Origin: Streptomyces sp. CB02414
Lineage (GTDB): Bacteria > Actinomycetota > Actinomycetes > Streptomycetales > Streptomycetaceae
Assembly (NCBI RefSeq): GCF_001905385.1
Contig: NZ_LIPF01000016.1
Location: forward strand, 1-64,000
DNA length: 64,000 nucleotides
Direction: 5' to 3'
In this document: in pieces, positions 1-9,207 of the stretch
Layout of the letters: each line of letters begins with the position of its first letter
How positions within the stretch are numbered: the stretch's first letter is position 1
Made by a program: the position numbers and the translations under genes
The notes under the pieces: generated by a model
Seen by the model: the letters and a program-made list of their open reading frames with translations, nothing else
Database searches by the model: none
Told to the model about the DNA's origin: nothing

Positions 1-21
1 CCCCCCCCCCCCCCCCCCCCC
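1..21. repeat. Run of 21 C residues at the window edge
   Basis: The first 21 bases are all C. This may be a sequencing or assembly artefact at a contig end or a real G/C homopolymer. No telomere-like palindromes follow it. Confidence 0.6.
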
Positions 22-167
22 GCTCCCACCCGAGACGGCCGCTCCCACCTGCAGAGCCTGTTCCTCCGCCTCAACACCCAGCCCTCAGCGTTATCCACAG
101 GGCGCCCCGGTCGCCGCCACCGAGTGAGACGATCGCTGCCTGACTGAGCGAGACAGGGAGTGACGGT

Positions 168-581
168 GTGTCACTTCCGGACTGGTTGGAGCCCTTGGAC
201 GCGGCCCTGGATGCGACGGACCGGGTCCAGGTCATGGCGGCTGCCTGGGAAGCCTTCGCCGTGGCCGAACAGGTGGCGGACGAGGTCGCTTTCGAGGAAG
301 GCGGCGACGAGCTCCAGGCCGTGATCGCCGCGCAGGCGAGTGCGGCGGGCCGGAGCCTGCTGCCGCTGCCCGGGGCCGGTAGCCCCGTGGACGTGCCGCC
401 TCTGCCGCCCGGTGCGGAAGGGCTCGCCCCGTACGTGGAGTTGCTGCGCCACGTACAGGCGACCCTTGAGCGTGCGGCTGCCGGGCCCGGGACGGAAGAA
501 GGCGGCTGGGCGGCGGTGCGGGAGGCCGCCGGCAAGGCCGCGACCGCCGCCGGGGCGCTCCTCGCCACCCGGGAGCGGTAG
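168..581 (+). CDS. Small acidic hypothetical protein
   Basis: A GTG start at 168 is preceded by AGGGAG about 8 bases upstream. The 137-residue product opens with SLPDWLEPLDAALDATDR and is alanine- and glutamate-rich, with a Pro-rich stretch near residues 60-85 and a helical tail. No membrane segment, signal peptide or catalytic motif is visible. I do not recognise the family. Third-position GC bias and a good ribosome site support it as a real gene. It stands alone, with 279 bases before the next gene. Confidence 0.6.
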   Translation: MSLPDWLEPLDAALDATDRVQVMAAAWEAFAVAEQVADEVAFEEGGDELQAVIAAQASAAGRSLLPLPGAGSPVDVPPLPPGAEGLAPYVELLRHVQATLERAAAGPGTEEGGWAAVREAAGKAATAAGALLATRER

Positions 582-860
582 ACGTGCCCACCACGCTGGG
601 AGAACCGCACCGATGCCGGTACCACCACCTGCGGGGCGCTGAACAGAGGACGTGGCCCGGCGTTCCCCCGTGGAGGCATTCGAACCTCAACTGCCCGGGC
701 CGCTCGAGCGTCCGCGTCACGGTCCCGGCTCCCGGGGGCCTGCACCAACCGCGTGACCTGGCTGCCGCTGCCTCGGACGAGGCCGGCCAGCGGCTCAGCG
801 CACCGCCAGCCCCTGTCACACTTTCTTGAGCGTGCGATCCAGATAAGTTGCGGTGGAGCC

Positions 861-1439
861 GTGGCAAGGACCCGGGAGTTCGTCACCGAGGCGGCGGTGA
901 GCCGCGCGATGGAGCTGTTCTGGAGGCGCGGCTATGAAGCGACCTCGGTTCGCGATCTGACCCAGCACCTGGGGATCGGACAGGGGCCCTTGTATGCGGC
1001 GTTCGGCGACAAGGACGGTCTGTACCGGGCCGCGCTGGAGCACTACCGCACCACCCTCGCCGCGGCCGCCCTGCGCAGCCTGGAGGAGGGGGCGGACGCC
1101 CGCACGGCGATCCGTACGCTGCTGACGGAGCGGATCCGCATAGCCGTCGGGCACGGCGGCCAAGGCTGTCTGGCCGTCAACGCCGTCTGCGAGCGGCTGC
1201 CTCAGGACGCGGCGACCCGCCGCACCGTGCGCGACATGCAGGACGCGAGCCGGGAGGCGTTGACCGAGGTGCTGCGGGCCGCGACGGAGCGGGGCGAGAT
1301 CGCGGCGCGGCACGCCCCGCACACGGTCGCCGCGTTCCTGGTCACCTTCCTCAACGGGCTGCTGGTCTCCTCGAAGATCACGCCGGACGCCTCCGCACTC
1401 GAACCCCTCGTGGACATCGCGCTGACCGCACTCGACTGA
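861..1439 (+). CDS. TetR-family transcriptional regulator
   Basis: The 192-residue protein has an N-terminal TetR helix-turn-helix at about residues 8-55 (AMELFWRRGYEATSVRDLTQ followed by HLGIGQGPLYAAFGDKDGLY). The C-terminal ligand domain resembles the AcrR/YxaF-like group (GCLAVNAVCE). The GTG at 861 starts in register with the first helix; the longer open frame upstream looks non-coding. The alpha/beta hydrolase gene 145 bases downstream is in the same direction and is the likeliest regulated target. No clear palindromic operator was found immediately upstream. The family is well supported; the ligand is unknown. Confidence 0.9.
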   Translation: MARTREFVTEAAVSRAMELFWRRGYEATSVRDLTQHLGIGQGPLYAAFGDKDGLYRAALEHYRTTLAAAALRSLEEGADARTAIRTLLTERIRIAVGHGGQGCLAVNAVCERLPQDAATRRTVRDMQDASREALTEVLRAATERGEIAARHAPHTVAAFLVTFLNGLLVSSKITPDASALEPLVDIALTALD

Positions 1440-1584
1440 GGGTCCGCGGCCTCGGCCCGGCCTTTCTCGTACCCCGAATCCGTAACGAGCGATCAAGAAA
1501 ATGGGGCGCCCGCCCCCGCCACGACGACCACGTGCCCCCAGCACCGACCGCACCGACCCACCCAGGACAGGAAGCACCCACGTC

Positions 1585-2466
1585 ATGATGTACGACCACA
1601 CCACAATACCCCTGCGCACCGGCCGTGCCGCCGTCAACGGAACGAGCCTGCACTACCGGACGGCAGGGTCCGGCCCCGCCGTGGTGCTGCTGCACGGCGT
1701 GCCCAAGACCAGTTACCACTGGCGCCACCTTGTCCCGGAGCTGACGCCCCATCACACCGTCGTCGCACCCGACCTCCGCGGCCTCGGCGACTCCGCCCGC
1801 CCCGCGGACGGCTACGACTCCGCGACGATGAGCGACGACATCGCCGAGCTGATGACCCAGCTCGGGCACGAGACGTACGCCGTGATCGGCGAGGACTGGG
1901 GCGCGGTGATCGGTTACCAGCTCGCCGCCCGCCACCGCGACCACGTCGACGCTCTCGTGTTCGCCGAGGCGCTGTTCCCCGGCTTCGGCTTCGAGGACCA
2001 CACCGCCCTCACCCCCGAGAACGTCTCCAGCGGTATGCACCTGTGGCATCTGGGCTTCTACTTCCAGCCGGACGTACCCGAGATGCTGATCGCCGGGCAC
2101 GAGCGCGAGCTGATCACCTACATGATCAAGTCCGAGCGCAGCCACCCCGACACCGCCACCCCCGACGCGGTCGACGAATACGTGCGCTGCTACTCCATGC
2201 CCGGCGGCATCCGCGCGATGCTCTCCATCTACCGGGCCATGCTCATCGACGCCGAACAGAACCGGCAGACCGCACAGAAGAAACTGGACATCCCGGTACT
2301 GGCGCTCGGCGGCTCGGCCTTCATCGGCGACCGCAACGAGTCCCAGATGCGGCTCATGGCCCACGACGTCACCGGGCACGTCCTCGACGCCGGACACGAC
2401 CTCGCCGAGGAAGTACCCGACGAGATGGCCGACGTGGTCCTGCCGTTCCTGGCCCGGAACTCGTAG
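1585..2466 (+). CDS. Alpha/beta-fold hydrolase, epoxide-hydrolase-like
   Basis: The 293-residue alpha/beta hydrolase has an oxyanion motif HGVPKTSYHW near residue 36, an RGLGDSARP strand typical of epoxide hydrolases and haloalkane dehalogenases, and the nucleophile elbow GEDWGAVIG. The elbow carries Asp rather than Ser, as in EphA-type enzymes. The C-terminal His is in the GHDLAEEVPDEM segment. The paired ATGs at 1585/1588 follow AGGACAGGAAG, so the longer frame from 1501 is rejected. It lies behind a TetR gene in the same direction, suggesting an inducible detoxification pair. The substrate cannot be told from sequence. Confidence 0.85.
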   Translation: MMYDHTTIPLRTGRAAVNGTSLHYRTAGSGPAVVLLHGVPKTSYHWRHLVPELTPHHTVVAPDLRGLGDSARPADGYDSATMSDDIAELMTQLGHETYAVIGEDWGAVIGYQLAARHRDHVDALVFAEALFPGFGFEDHTALTPENVSSGMHLWHLGFYFQPDVPEMLIAGHERELITYMIKSERSHPDTATPDAVDEYVRCYSMPGGIRAMLSIYRAMLIDAEQNRQTAQKKLDIPVLALGGSAFIGDRNESQMRLMAHDVTGHVLDAGHDLAEEVPDEMADVVLPFLARNS

Positions 2467-2783
2467 AGCGGGCCAGGCCGCGATGCCGGCCGTCCGACGC
2501 GGCCTGGCCGGATCGGTCCGGTCATCGGAAGGTCGGCTGCTGCGGCACCTTGGTTCGACGGCGAACGGAGCGGGGACCGAGAGCAGCCCCGGTCTCATGG
2601 CGCGGGCGCTGCGTCTGGGAGGGTGAGGTGAGTCAGAGAAGGCGGTTGAGACATCCCCGGTTTGAGCAGGTCAGATGCAGGGTGCGGACCGCTCCCGCAG
2701 CAACCGCTTCAAGCGCTGCACACTTCGCGAAGCGCTGCAGACGGTCGCGAGCCGGCAGGTCGGCAACGACGACGAAAGGCAGA

Positions 2784-3572
2784 TCAGCGCGCCGGCTCGG
2801 ACGTGCCTCGCGCCTGGTCGCGGCCGGCGACCACCAGGTACCCGTCGCTCTCGGGGTCGAAGGTGGTGGACTGCACCGTGAGCCCAACGCTCCGCAACTG
2901 CGCCACGAGGTCCTCGTACCGGTAGGGCCAGATGGACAACCGCTCCGAGGAGGCTCGCACTGCCCCATCCGGCTCGATCCGGGCGACCACGATCTCGAGG
3001 AAGTGTTCCTGCTCCCAACGCGGCTCGATCTGCCAGTAGTAGCTGACGACCGCATCGCGGTCGTTGCGGCGGACGAGTCGATCGCGGACGTCTACCCGTG
3101 AGCCGGCGGAGCGCACGAGCTCCCAGTTGCGTGAGTGGAGCACGAGACGTCCGCCCGGATTCAGCAGCCGCGACATCGCTTCCAGTGCGGTCAGGCGCCC
3201 GGCTGCGCCCTCAGCGTGCCCGAGCGAGTTGCCGACACAGAACACCAGATCGAACGTGGAGTCCTCCAGGTGGTCGGGCAGTTCGTCCCAGCTCGCCCGG
3301 AGGGCTCGAAGCGAGACACCCTGCTCGTCGGCGGCCTTCTCGGTCCGGCGAACCATCCCACTGCTGGCGTCTGCGGCGACCACGTCAAGGCCGACACTCG
3401 CCAGACCGACGGCGAGCTGGCCGGTTCCACACGCGCAGTCGAGGACGCGCGCGTTGGGTGGCAGAGAGCCCACGACATCGCTGTAGTAGACCGCGGCTGC
3501 CTTGGCGGGAGTCAGCCTGTCGTCCCCGATCAGCCACTCGTACACGTCGGAAAGCGCCCCGTAACCAGCCAC
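2784..3572 (-). CDS. Class I SAM-dependent methyltransferase
   Basis: The 262-residue protein has a Rossmann-type methyltransferase core. Motif I is VLDCACGTGQLAVGLA (near residue 43), motif II includes DVVAADASSGMV, and motif IV is FDLVFCVGNSLGH. The GNSLGH segment and overall layout resemble glycine/sarcosine N-methyltransferase-like proteins, but substrate assignment is not safe. It is a single gene between a hydrolase on the opposite strand and a decayed transposase. A final short tail may differ from homologues because it lies next to IS debris. Confidence 0.85.
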   Translation of the reverse strand: MAGYGALSDVYEWLIGDDRLTPAKAAAVYYSDVVGSLPPNARVLDCACGTGQLAVGLASVGLDVVAADASSGMVRRTEKAADEQGVSLRALRASWDELPDHLEDSTFDLVFCVGNSLGHAEGAAGRLTALEAMSRLLNPGGRLVLHSRNWELVRSAGSRVDVRDRLVRRNDRDAVVSYYWQIEPRWEQEHFLEIVVARIEPDGAVRASSERLSIWPYRYEDLVAQLRSVGLTVQSTTFDPESDGYLVVAGRDQARGTSEPAR

Positions 3573-4149
3573 CGCGAACAGCCTCCATCACTCGACGACA
3601 CGCGGGTTGGACCGCGCCCGCGATTCGGACCTTGCGCCTCGCACCGTGCCGGGCCGTGTCAGCGAAGCACTGAGCAGGACCCAACCACTTCCGGCCGCTG
3701 AGACTCCACCGGGTTTCGTGGGAAACCGCGGCACGCCGCCCCGCCCCGGGCCCTCGGCGCGGTCCCCACTCCACCGGTGCCTCATCGGCCACGATGGGGT
3801 CCGCGGTCGGCAAGCGCGCGTTCACTGCGGAGTGCTTCAGGCACTGCCATAGAGCCGTTCTCGGAGATCCTCAGCAAAGGACATCGGCGCGCAGGAGGAG
3901 CCGGCAAGTCCTGACCCGCCCCCGCACCGGCGGCACGACCGCTGGGCAGGCCCCGTCAGGTCTGCCCCTGGTGAGGGACGAGCAGGGCATCGCGGTGCGC
4001 TCGGACTACAGCTCTCCGCCCTCTCATGGTCCGACCTGACAAAGGCCTCGAGGCCGCCTCGGTCGGCCACGGCGGGGATTCTCCGCCCACCCCCGCCAGG
4101 GAGGTAGGCATGCGGGCCCTTGTAGGCCTCCACTGCCGCTGCCAGCACC
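3573..4149. other. Gene-free stretch before an IS remnant
   Basis: About 580 bases contain only frames with poor coding character. No promoter, repeat or RNA gene was recognised. It probably represents decayed DNA next to the transposase remnant that follows. Confidence 0.5.
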
Positions 4150-4548
4150 CGTCTCGCGAGGCACTTCGGCATTCCCTGGCGCATCCTCTATGCGTACTTC
4201 CAGCGCTGGGCCGCGGCCGGGATCGTCACGCACCTTCGTGACCAGCTGCACCAGCACGTGCGCGAGTGGGAGGGGAAGAACCCGCGCTCGGTCACCGTCA
4301 TCCTCGACTCCCAGAGATAACTCTGGTCCGGGCGGACTCCGCCTACGGCGGCCAGCTCGTCGACTGGGCCCACACCTTCCTCGGCCTGACCCTGCGCACC
4401 GTCACCCGCCCCAAGGGACGGAAGAGCTTCCAGCTGGATCATGCGGGCCCGCAGAAACGTGCGCTACGAACGCCTTCCCCAGCACAGCGAAGCGCATCTG
4501 GCCTGGGCATCGATCACCCTGACGACCCGGCGCCTGATCCGGCCGCTC
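4150..4548 (+). pseudogene. IS5-type DDE transposase remnant, deleted and frameshifted
   Basis: Three pieces in different frames spell parts of an IS5-family transposase. About 4155-4320 reads RHFGIPWRILYAYFQRWAAA to a stop after VTVILDSQR. About 4318-4440 reads LVRADSAYGGQLVDWAHTFL and TVTRPKGRKSF. About 4441-4545 reads RRNVRYERLPQHSEAHLAWA. The catalytic aspartates sit in separate pieces, and the part between VILDSQ and LVRADSAYGG is missing. No intact terminal repeats were seen. The element is certainly non-functional. Confidence 0.75.
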
Positions 4549-4908
4549 AAGGAACGGCCCCGTACCGTCACCACCGCCGCGGACTGCACAAGCTCCGCCC
4601 GCCGCGGTGCGGATTCGGGCCTGTCCCCGAGCCATCCGTCTCTCTTCGGTCCCGGAATAGCCGACCAGCCACCGTGAGCAAGCAGTCTGAATCACTGCCT
4701 TCGGCCGTACGGACAACACCCCCGTATGGGGCAGACGGACGGAACGAGCCCTTGGGAGAGGTCTCATCGTTTCCTGGACGTGGGAGTGACCAACGGTGGC
4801 CGCGCCCGTCTCCGCGGCGGCTCCGGTCGCCGGCGAACTGCCACGCGGCGTGAGGGATCGTCCGGCCTGCCGCGGACCGTCGGCGCGGCGGAGTGGAGAA
4901 TCGCGGTT

Positions 4909-5175
4909 ATGCCCGACAAGAGAGACGAGACCGCGTGCCGCGTCTGCGGTGTCGACGACGGCGAGATTCTGTGGGGGGCCCACGGCTTCCCCCTGTACGT
5001 CATCTGCGACTGCTGCGGCACCGAATCGGGAATCGGCGACGACAACCTGACCCAGGTCCGCGAACTCCGCGGATACTGGGTCGGGCGCGGTGCCCCCTGG
5101 GCCGAGCCTCAACGCCGCCCGAAGGACTGGGATCTCCTGCGACAGATACAGAACATTCCCGAGGAGTGGCGCTGA
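4909..5175 (+). CDS. Small Cys-rich protein, single CRxCG-ESGIxD domain
   Basis: The 88-residue protein has CRVCG near residue 9, DCCGTESGIGD near residue 33, then GYWVGRGAPW and a C-terminal WDLLRQ...IPEEW. Two CxxC pairs suggest a zinc knuckle or rubredoxin-like fold. The ATG at 4909 follows GGAG at a good distance. The next gene starts 2 bases after the stop and holds two more copies of the same domain, so the pair is probably one translationally coupled operon made by duplication. The arrangement resembles small CPCC-type Cys-rich proteins of contact-dependent loci, but function is unknown. Confidence 0.75.
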   Translation: MPDKRDETACRVCGVDDGEILWGAHGFPLYVICDCCGTESGIGDDNLTQVRELRGYWVGRGAPWAEPQRRPKDWDLLRQIQNIPEEWR

Positions 5176-5177
5176 AG

Positions 5178-5819
5178 ATGCCGGACAACGGGACGATACC
5201 GAGCGCGCCGGTCCCCCCGGAGGAGTTCTGCCGCATGTGCGGCTGGGACGGCGACACCTTCTGGGAGGACGGCTGGCCGACCTCCGCCATCTGTGACTGC
5301 TGCGGCAGCGAGTCCGGCATCGGTGACATGGGCGCGGAGCCCGGCTCGTGGGACGGTGTCCGGGGCCTGCACGACTTCCGGGGATGGTGGATCGGCCACG
5401 GCGCCCAGTGGTGGTGTCCGCGCGGCAAGCCGCGGGACTGGGACGTGCTCCAGCAGGTGATGAGCATCCCCGCGTCGTGGCGCACCCCGCCGCCGCCTCC
5501 GGTCGACCGGGAGCAGCGCGTCCTTGAACGGGCCGTGTCCGGGTCGCTGGGTACGGAGACCGTGTGCCGGATCTGCGGTCTGGCCGGGCCGTCGTTCTGG
5601 CGTGACGACGTGCCCACCGAGACAGTCTGCCCGTCCTGCGGCAGCGAGTCCGGTATCGACGACCTGGGGCACCCCGGAGACTGGGAGACGATGCGGGCCA
5701 TCCGTACCCGCCGCGGTTACTGGGTCGGTCTCGGAGCCCCGTGGACCGACCCCGCAGCCCGCCCGACGGGCTGGGACGTCCTCGAGCAGCTCGGCGCCAT
5801 CCCGCCTGCTTGGCGGTGA
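5178..5819 (+). CDS. Two-domain Cys-rich protein, duplicated CRxCG-ESGIxD domains
   Basis: The 213-residue protein carries two copies of the domain in the preceding gene. The first has CRMCGWDGDTFW, DCCGSESGIGD and GWWIGHGAQWW; the second has CRICGLAGPSFW, CPSCGSESGIDD and GYWVGLGAPW. A Pro-rich linker (TPPPPPVDREQ) at about residues 102-112 joins them. Each copy keeps both Cys pairs and ends in Trp (IPASW, IPPAW). It begins 2 bases after the upstream stop. Likely a small metal-binding fold; function unknown. Confidence 0.8.
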   Translation: MPDNGTIPSAPVPPEEFCRMCGWDGDTFWEDGWPTSAICDCCGSESGIGDMGAEPGSWDGVRGLHDFRGWWIGHGAQWWCPRGKPRDWDVLQQVMSIPASWRTPPPPPVDREQRVLERAVSGSLGTETVCRICGLAGPSFWRDDVPTETVCPSCGSESGIDDLGHPGDWETMRAIRTRRGYWVGLGAPWTDPAARPTGWDVLEQLGAIPPAWR

Positions 5820-5889
5820 CCTCACCACCGGGGGACGGGCTGAGCGTTCCACTGGCGGGGAGTTCGTTCACCGCTTTTAAGCAGGAGCG

Positions 5890-7051
5890 CTACCGCGTCC
5901 TGTTGCGGACCGGCTTCGAGTTCGTCCCCGCCGTAGGGCGAGTCGCAACGGCCGGCTCGACGGACGCTGGGCCCGTGGCCGCCGTCTGCCGCTCAGTCGG
6001 GTCCATGCTCGTCGACCGAGATCGGGCGGCCGCGGCGTCGACCCTGCTTCCCGGACCGGCGCCGCATGCCTCCGGTGCTCGGCGCAGTGCGTCGTCCACC
6101 GCGGCCACCAGCCGAGCACCGAGCCGGGAACGCGGCCCCTGCTGCCACGAGGCGTCGTTCGTCAGACGCGTGAGGCGCTCGCGCACTGGTACGCCCTCAC
6201 GCTCCATCCTCGCCATCCGTGCGGCCACCAGTGGCCAACGGCGTGCCGACAGCAGCAGTCCGGCCTCCTGCTCCCGCCCTGGCAACACCTCCCGGACCAC
6301 CGGCAGTAGCGCTCGTGCTCGGTCCGACAGGTCGAGATCCCTGGGCACGTCCAAGCCGGTTGTCAGCGGCCCGGACGACAGCATCACGTACCGGCTGGCG
6401 ACCGGTGCCGGTGCCGCGTCCGCTCCCAGGACCCGCGCCACTGCCCGGTCGACGCCGACACCCTCGTCGTGCGCGGTGGCGAGAACGCGGCGGACGTCGA
6501 CTCCACGCTCATCCAGCCGTGCCATCGTCGCCGCGATGTCCGGTCACGTCGGCGAGGACAGGATCGCCTCGCGCACCGGTCCCGCCGGCAGCGTCTCGCG
6601 CAGCAGCCGGTCCGGCGCGGTCAGCTCCGGCCGCGGCGGTCACAGTCGTAGGCGTGGACGACGGACCGTCGGCGGCTGCCGCGCCCGGGCCGCGATGCTT
6701 CCGCCACCCGTCCAGGCGCCATGCGAGCACCTCCCCCACGCTCTGCGCCGAGGACAGCTCCCGTTGGGCCGCGACCGCCGACAGGACCTCCACCGGGTCC
6801 TCCCCCGCACGCCCGACCTCTCCGAGGCGCGCCCGCAACACCGGCCACTCCGGGTCCGCCAGGACGGTCCGGACGAGGATCAGCGGACCGGGCGCGCCCG
6901 TGCCGCCCGGCTGTCCCGCGGCCGGCGCGTGGGACCACAGGATGATCTGCACCGGGCTGTCGGGAACCCCGACGGTAAGGAAACGCCCGTCGGGCCCGGG
7001 GAAGTCGAGCTGCTTCTCCAGACCGAGTCCCTGTGCGGTCGTCGCTCTCAT
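5890..7051 (-). pseudogene. Broken mobile-element-associated gene
   Basis: The 5' half (7051 downward) reads a well-formed protein starting MRATTAQGLGLEKQLDFPGP and continuing through VLADPEWPVLRARLGEVGRA. Between about 6650 and 6600 the coding character shifts frame, to LTAPDRLLRETLPAGPVREA. An in-frame TGA at 6544-6546 follows, where a Trp codon would be expected (SSPT-stop-PDIAATMARL). The same frame then runs to 5890 as MARLDERGVDVRRVLATAHD. One frameshift plus one nonsense change show it is decayed. The style matches C-terminal parts of large proteins from Streptomyces mobile elements, but I cannot name the family. Confidence 0.65.
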
Positions 7052-7242
7052 GACGAGTGCCGACGGGAGAAGGTAACAAGACCGGTCCGCGACGGCGGAA
7101 ACGGAACACGCCTCCCGGTTGATGCCTGAGAAGCATCGTGCGTAGTTCTGAGGCAGACGTTGGCGGCACGGGTTAGTACTCCAGCCGTAGTTGTGGATCT
7201 TGATGGGCTGTCATCGACAAGTAGCCGAGTGCGGGAAAGTGG

Positions 7243-7287
7243 GCGGAGTGAGGACTCACTCATTGACGGAGTGAGTCCTCACTCCGC
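7243..7287. promoter_or_regulatory. Double palindromic operator upstream of a TetR gene
   Basis: A perfect 19-bp inverted repeat occupies 7243-7261 and 7269-7287 with a 7-base spacer. Each arm contains its own near-perfect palindrome, GAGTGAGGACTCACTC or its complement. It therefore looks like two adjacent dimer sites. It ends 12 bases before the ATG of the TetR gene at 7300, which fits autorepression. Confidence 0.85.
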
Positions 7288-7299
7288 AATCTTGCGGTC

Positions 7300-7911
7300 A
7301 TGACAGCACCTAAGGAGAACCAGGCCACCCGCCGTCGCGCCCCTGGCATGTCACCGGAGCAGCGCCGCGAAATGATCATCCAGACCGCGATCCCGCTGAT
7401 CGCCGAGTACGGCGCCGCGGTGACGACCGCGAAGATCGCCCGCGCCGCGGGCATCGGCGAGGGCACGATCTTCCGGGTCTTCGCCGACAAGGAAGAGCTG
7501 CTGCAGGCTTGCATTGCGGAGGCGCTCTCCCCCGAGCACGCGGTCCGCGAGCTCGACGCGATCGACGTATCCCAGCCGCTGCCCGACCGGCTCGCGGAGG
7601 CGGCCGAGGCGCTGCAGGCGCACATGTCCAGGATGGGCGCGATCCTCGGCTCGCTCGGGCATCGGGGCGGCAAGCACCCCGGCACGGTGCGCGGCGCGGG
7701 CCGCGACGAGTCGACGACCCGCATCCGCGCGGCCCTCGCGGAGCTGCTGGAGCCCGAGAAGGCCGATCTGCGCCGGCCGCCGGAGCAGATCGCGGCCCTC
7801 TTCTTCGGGCTGCTCTTCACTCAGCCGCGTACGGAGGACGAGCCCGACTTGACCTCGCAGGAGCTGGTGGAGGTCTTTCTGCACGGGGCGTTCTCGGGGG
7901 GCGCCAAGTGA
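7300..7911 (+). CDS. TetR-family regulator, probably self-repressing
   Basis: The 203-residue protein has a TetR DNA-binding domain at about residues 18-65 (REMIIQTAIPLIAEYGAAVT, then IARAAGIGEGTIFRVFADKE). The C-terminal domain contains LTSQELVEVFLHGAFSGGAK. The ATG at 7300 lies just behind a perfect double operator. The stop overlaps the GTG of a DUF6069-type membrane protein (GTGA), so the two are translationally coupled. Regulator plus small membrane protein is a common arrangement; the inducer is unknown. Confidence 0.92.
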   Translation: MTAPKENQATRRRAPGMSPEQRREMIIQTAIPLIAEYGAAVTTAKIARAAGIGEGTIFRVFADKEELLQACIAEALSPEHAVRELDAIDVSQPLPDRLAEAAEALQAHMSRMGAILGSLGHRGGKHPGTVRGAGRDESTTRIRAALAELLEPEKADLRRPPEQIAALFFGLLFTQPRTEDEPDLTSQELVEVFLHGAFSGGAK

Positions 7912-8318
7912 GCGCGCGGAGACGGCGCCTGGGGGTTACGGCTCTGGCCGTCCTGGCCCCCGTCATGGTGTGGCTGGTCGCGGACCCGCTACTGGGACAC
8001 CCGCTGCGGATCGCCGACGGCGAGCAGACGCTCGACCTCGGCGCCGTGCCTGTGGCGGTCGTCGCACTGCTCGCGTCGCTCTCCGGCTGGGGACTGCTGG
8101 CCGCCCTGGAGCGGTTCGAGGTACGGCGTGCCCGCGCCATCTGGACCGGGGTGGCCGGCGCCGTACTGGCCGTGTCCTTCCTGCCGTTCATCGGCGACGG
8201 CATGGACGGCGGCACCCGGGTCTCTCTCGCTCTGATGCACCTGGCGGTGGCGGCGGTGCTGATTACGGGGCTGGGCGGCAGGTCTCCCGGGGCAGGAACC
8301 GGTGCCGACAGGGGGTGA
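7908..8318 (+). CDS. DUF6069-type four-helix membrane protein
   Basis: The 136-residue protein starts at a GTG overlapping the stop of the TetR gene. Four hydrophobic segments are visible: LGVTALAVLAPVMVWLVA, VPVAVVALLASLSGWGLL, AIWTGVAGAVLAVSFLPF and LALMHLAVAAVLITGL. The spacing and the LSGWGLLAALERF segment match DUF6069 proteins that accompany TetR regulators in Streptomyces. Its function is unknown; the TetR gene probably controls it. Confidence 0.8.
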   Translation: MSARRRRLGVTALAVLAPVMVWLVADPLLGHPLRIADGEQTLDLGAVPVAVVALLASLSGWGLLAALERFEVRRARAIWTGVAGAVLAVSFLPFIGDGMDGGTRVSLALMHLAVAAVLITGLGGRSPGAGTGADRG

Positions 8319-8454
8319 CCGCCAGCTCCAGATGGAGGCAGCCCTGCTAGAGCGTCGCGCGGCCGGGGATGACCGTCAGAGTGCCCACCACGATCGAGAT
8401 GAAGAGCGGTACCTGGTGGGCCGGGCCGAGGCCCCTCAGCGATGCCGGGCGGCC

Positions 8455-9195
8455 GGGCTGGCGCCCGACACCACGCGCTTTGCGACCAAGACGCAGTTGA
8501 CCGCGGCGATGATCGAGCGGTTCTGCGAGGCCGGGCATACGGTCGGCCGGGTGCCCGGGGACGAGGTCTATGGAGGTAACCCCGCTCTGGCCCAGATGCT
8601 GGCCGAGCGCCAGATCGGGTCTGTCATGGCCGTCTCGTGCCGCACCGAAGACGAATGTCCGCCGGAGGCGGCGCGAAAGGGCCGCGCCACTACGACTGGG
8701 CCGCCATCGACCTGCTCCCGGAGGCCGTCGCGGGCGTCTACCGGCTGCTCATCCGCCGCAACCGCACCACCGGCGAACTGGCCTGCTACCGCTGCCTCAG
8801 CCCCCATCCGGTGCCGATCGGCACGCTCGTACGCGTCGCCGGGATGCGCTGGAGGATCGAGGAGACCTTCCAGGCCGGCAAAGGACTCGCCGGCCTGGAC
8901 GAGCACCAAGTCCGCCGCTACACCCCCTGGCTGCGCTGGGTCACCCTGGCCATGCTCGCGCATGCCTTCCTCGCCGTCGTCCGCGCCCGCGAGCACCGCG
9001 ATCATCCCGTCCCCGACGGGCTGATCGCACTCGCCTGCAACGAGATCCAGCGACTGTTCGCCACCCCCAACAACGCCGCCCGACAACCAACGCGGACACC
9101 GTCTGCACTGGCCCCTATGGCGCCGCCGGCATCAAGCCCGGGCCCGCACATGCCACTACCGCCGCCGCACAACCACACCATGAAGATCCACAACC
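8455..9195 (+). pseudogene. IS701-type transposase remnant
   Basis: A first piece reads ATKTQLTAAMIERFCEAGHT and VPGDEVYGGNPALAQMLAER, the DE(V/A)YG region of IS701-family transposases. A frameshift near 8650 then leads to a second piece (RHYDWAAIDLLPEAVAGVYR, VAGMRWRIEETFQAGKGLAG, LRWVTLAMLAHAFLAVVRAR), which holds the catalytic-Glu region. The N-terminal third is missing, so the copy is inactive. It abuts the end of the TPR-like gene on the other strand. Confidence 0.85.
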
Positions 9196-9207
9196 ACGGC
9201 TGGAGTA

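Noticed and set aside
1..160. Linear-plasmid telomere at the left end
   Set aside because: Only a run of C residues; no series of short palindromes typical of Streptomyces telomeres.
1501..1584. Extended N-terminus of the epoxide hydrolase-like gene
   Set aside because: The added part is Pro/Arg-rich and the ATG at 1585 has a proper ribosome site.
8347..8538. Minus-strand membrane-like tail (QVPLFISIVVGTLTVIPG)
   Set aside because: Possibly a scrap of a membrane gene cut by the IS701 element, but too short to support.
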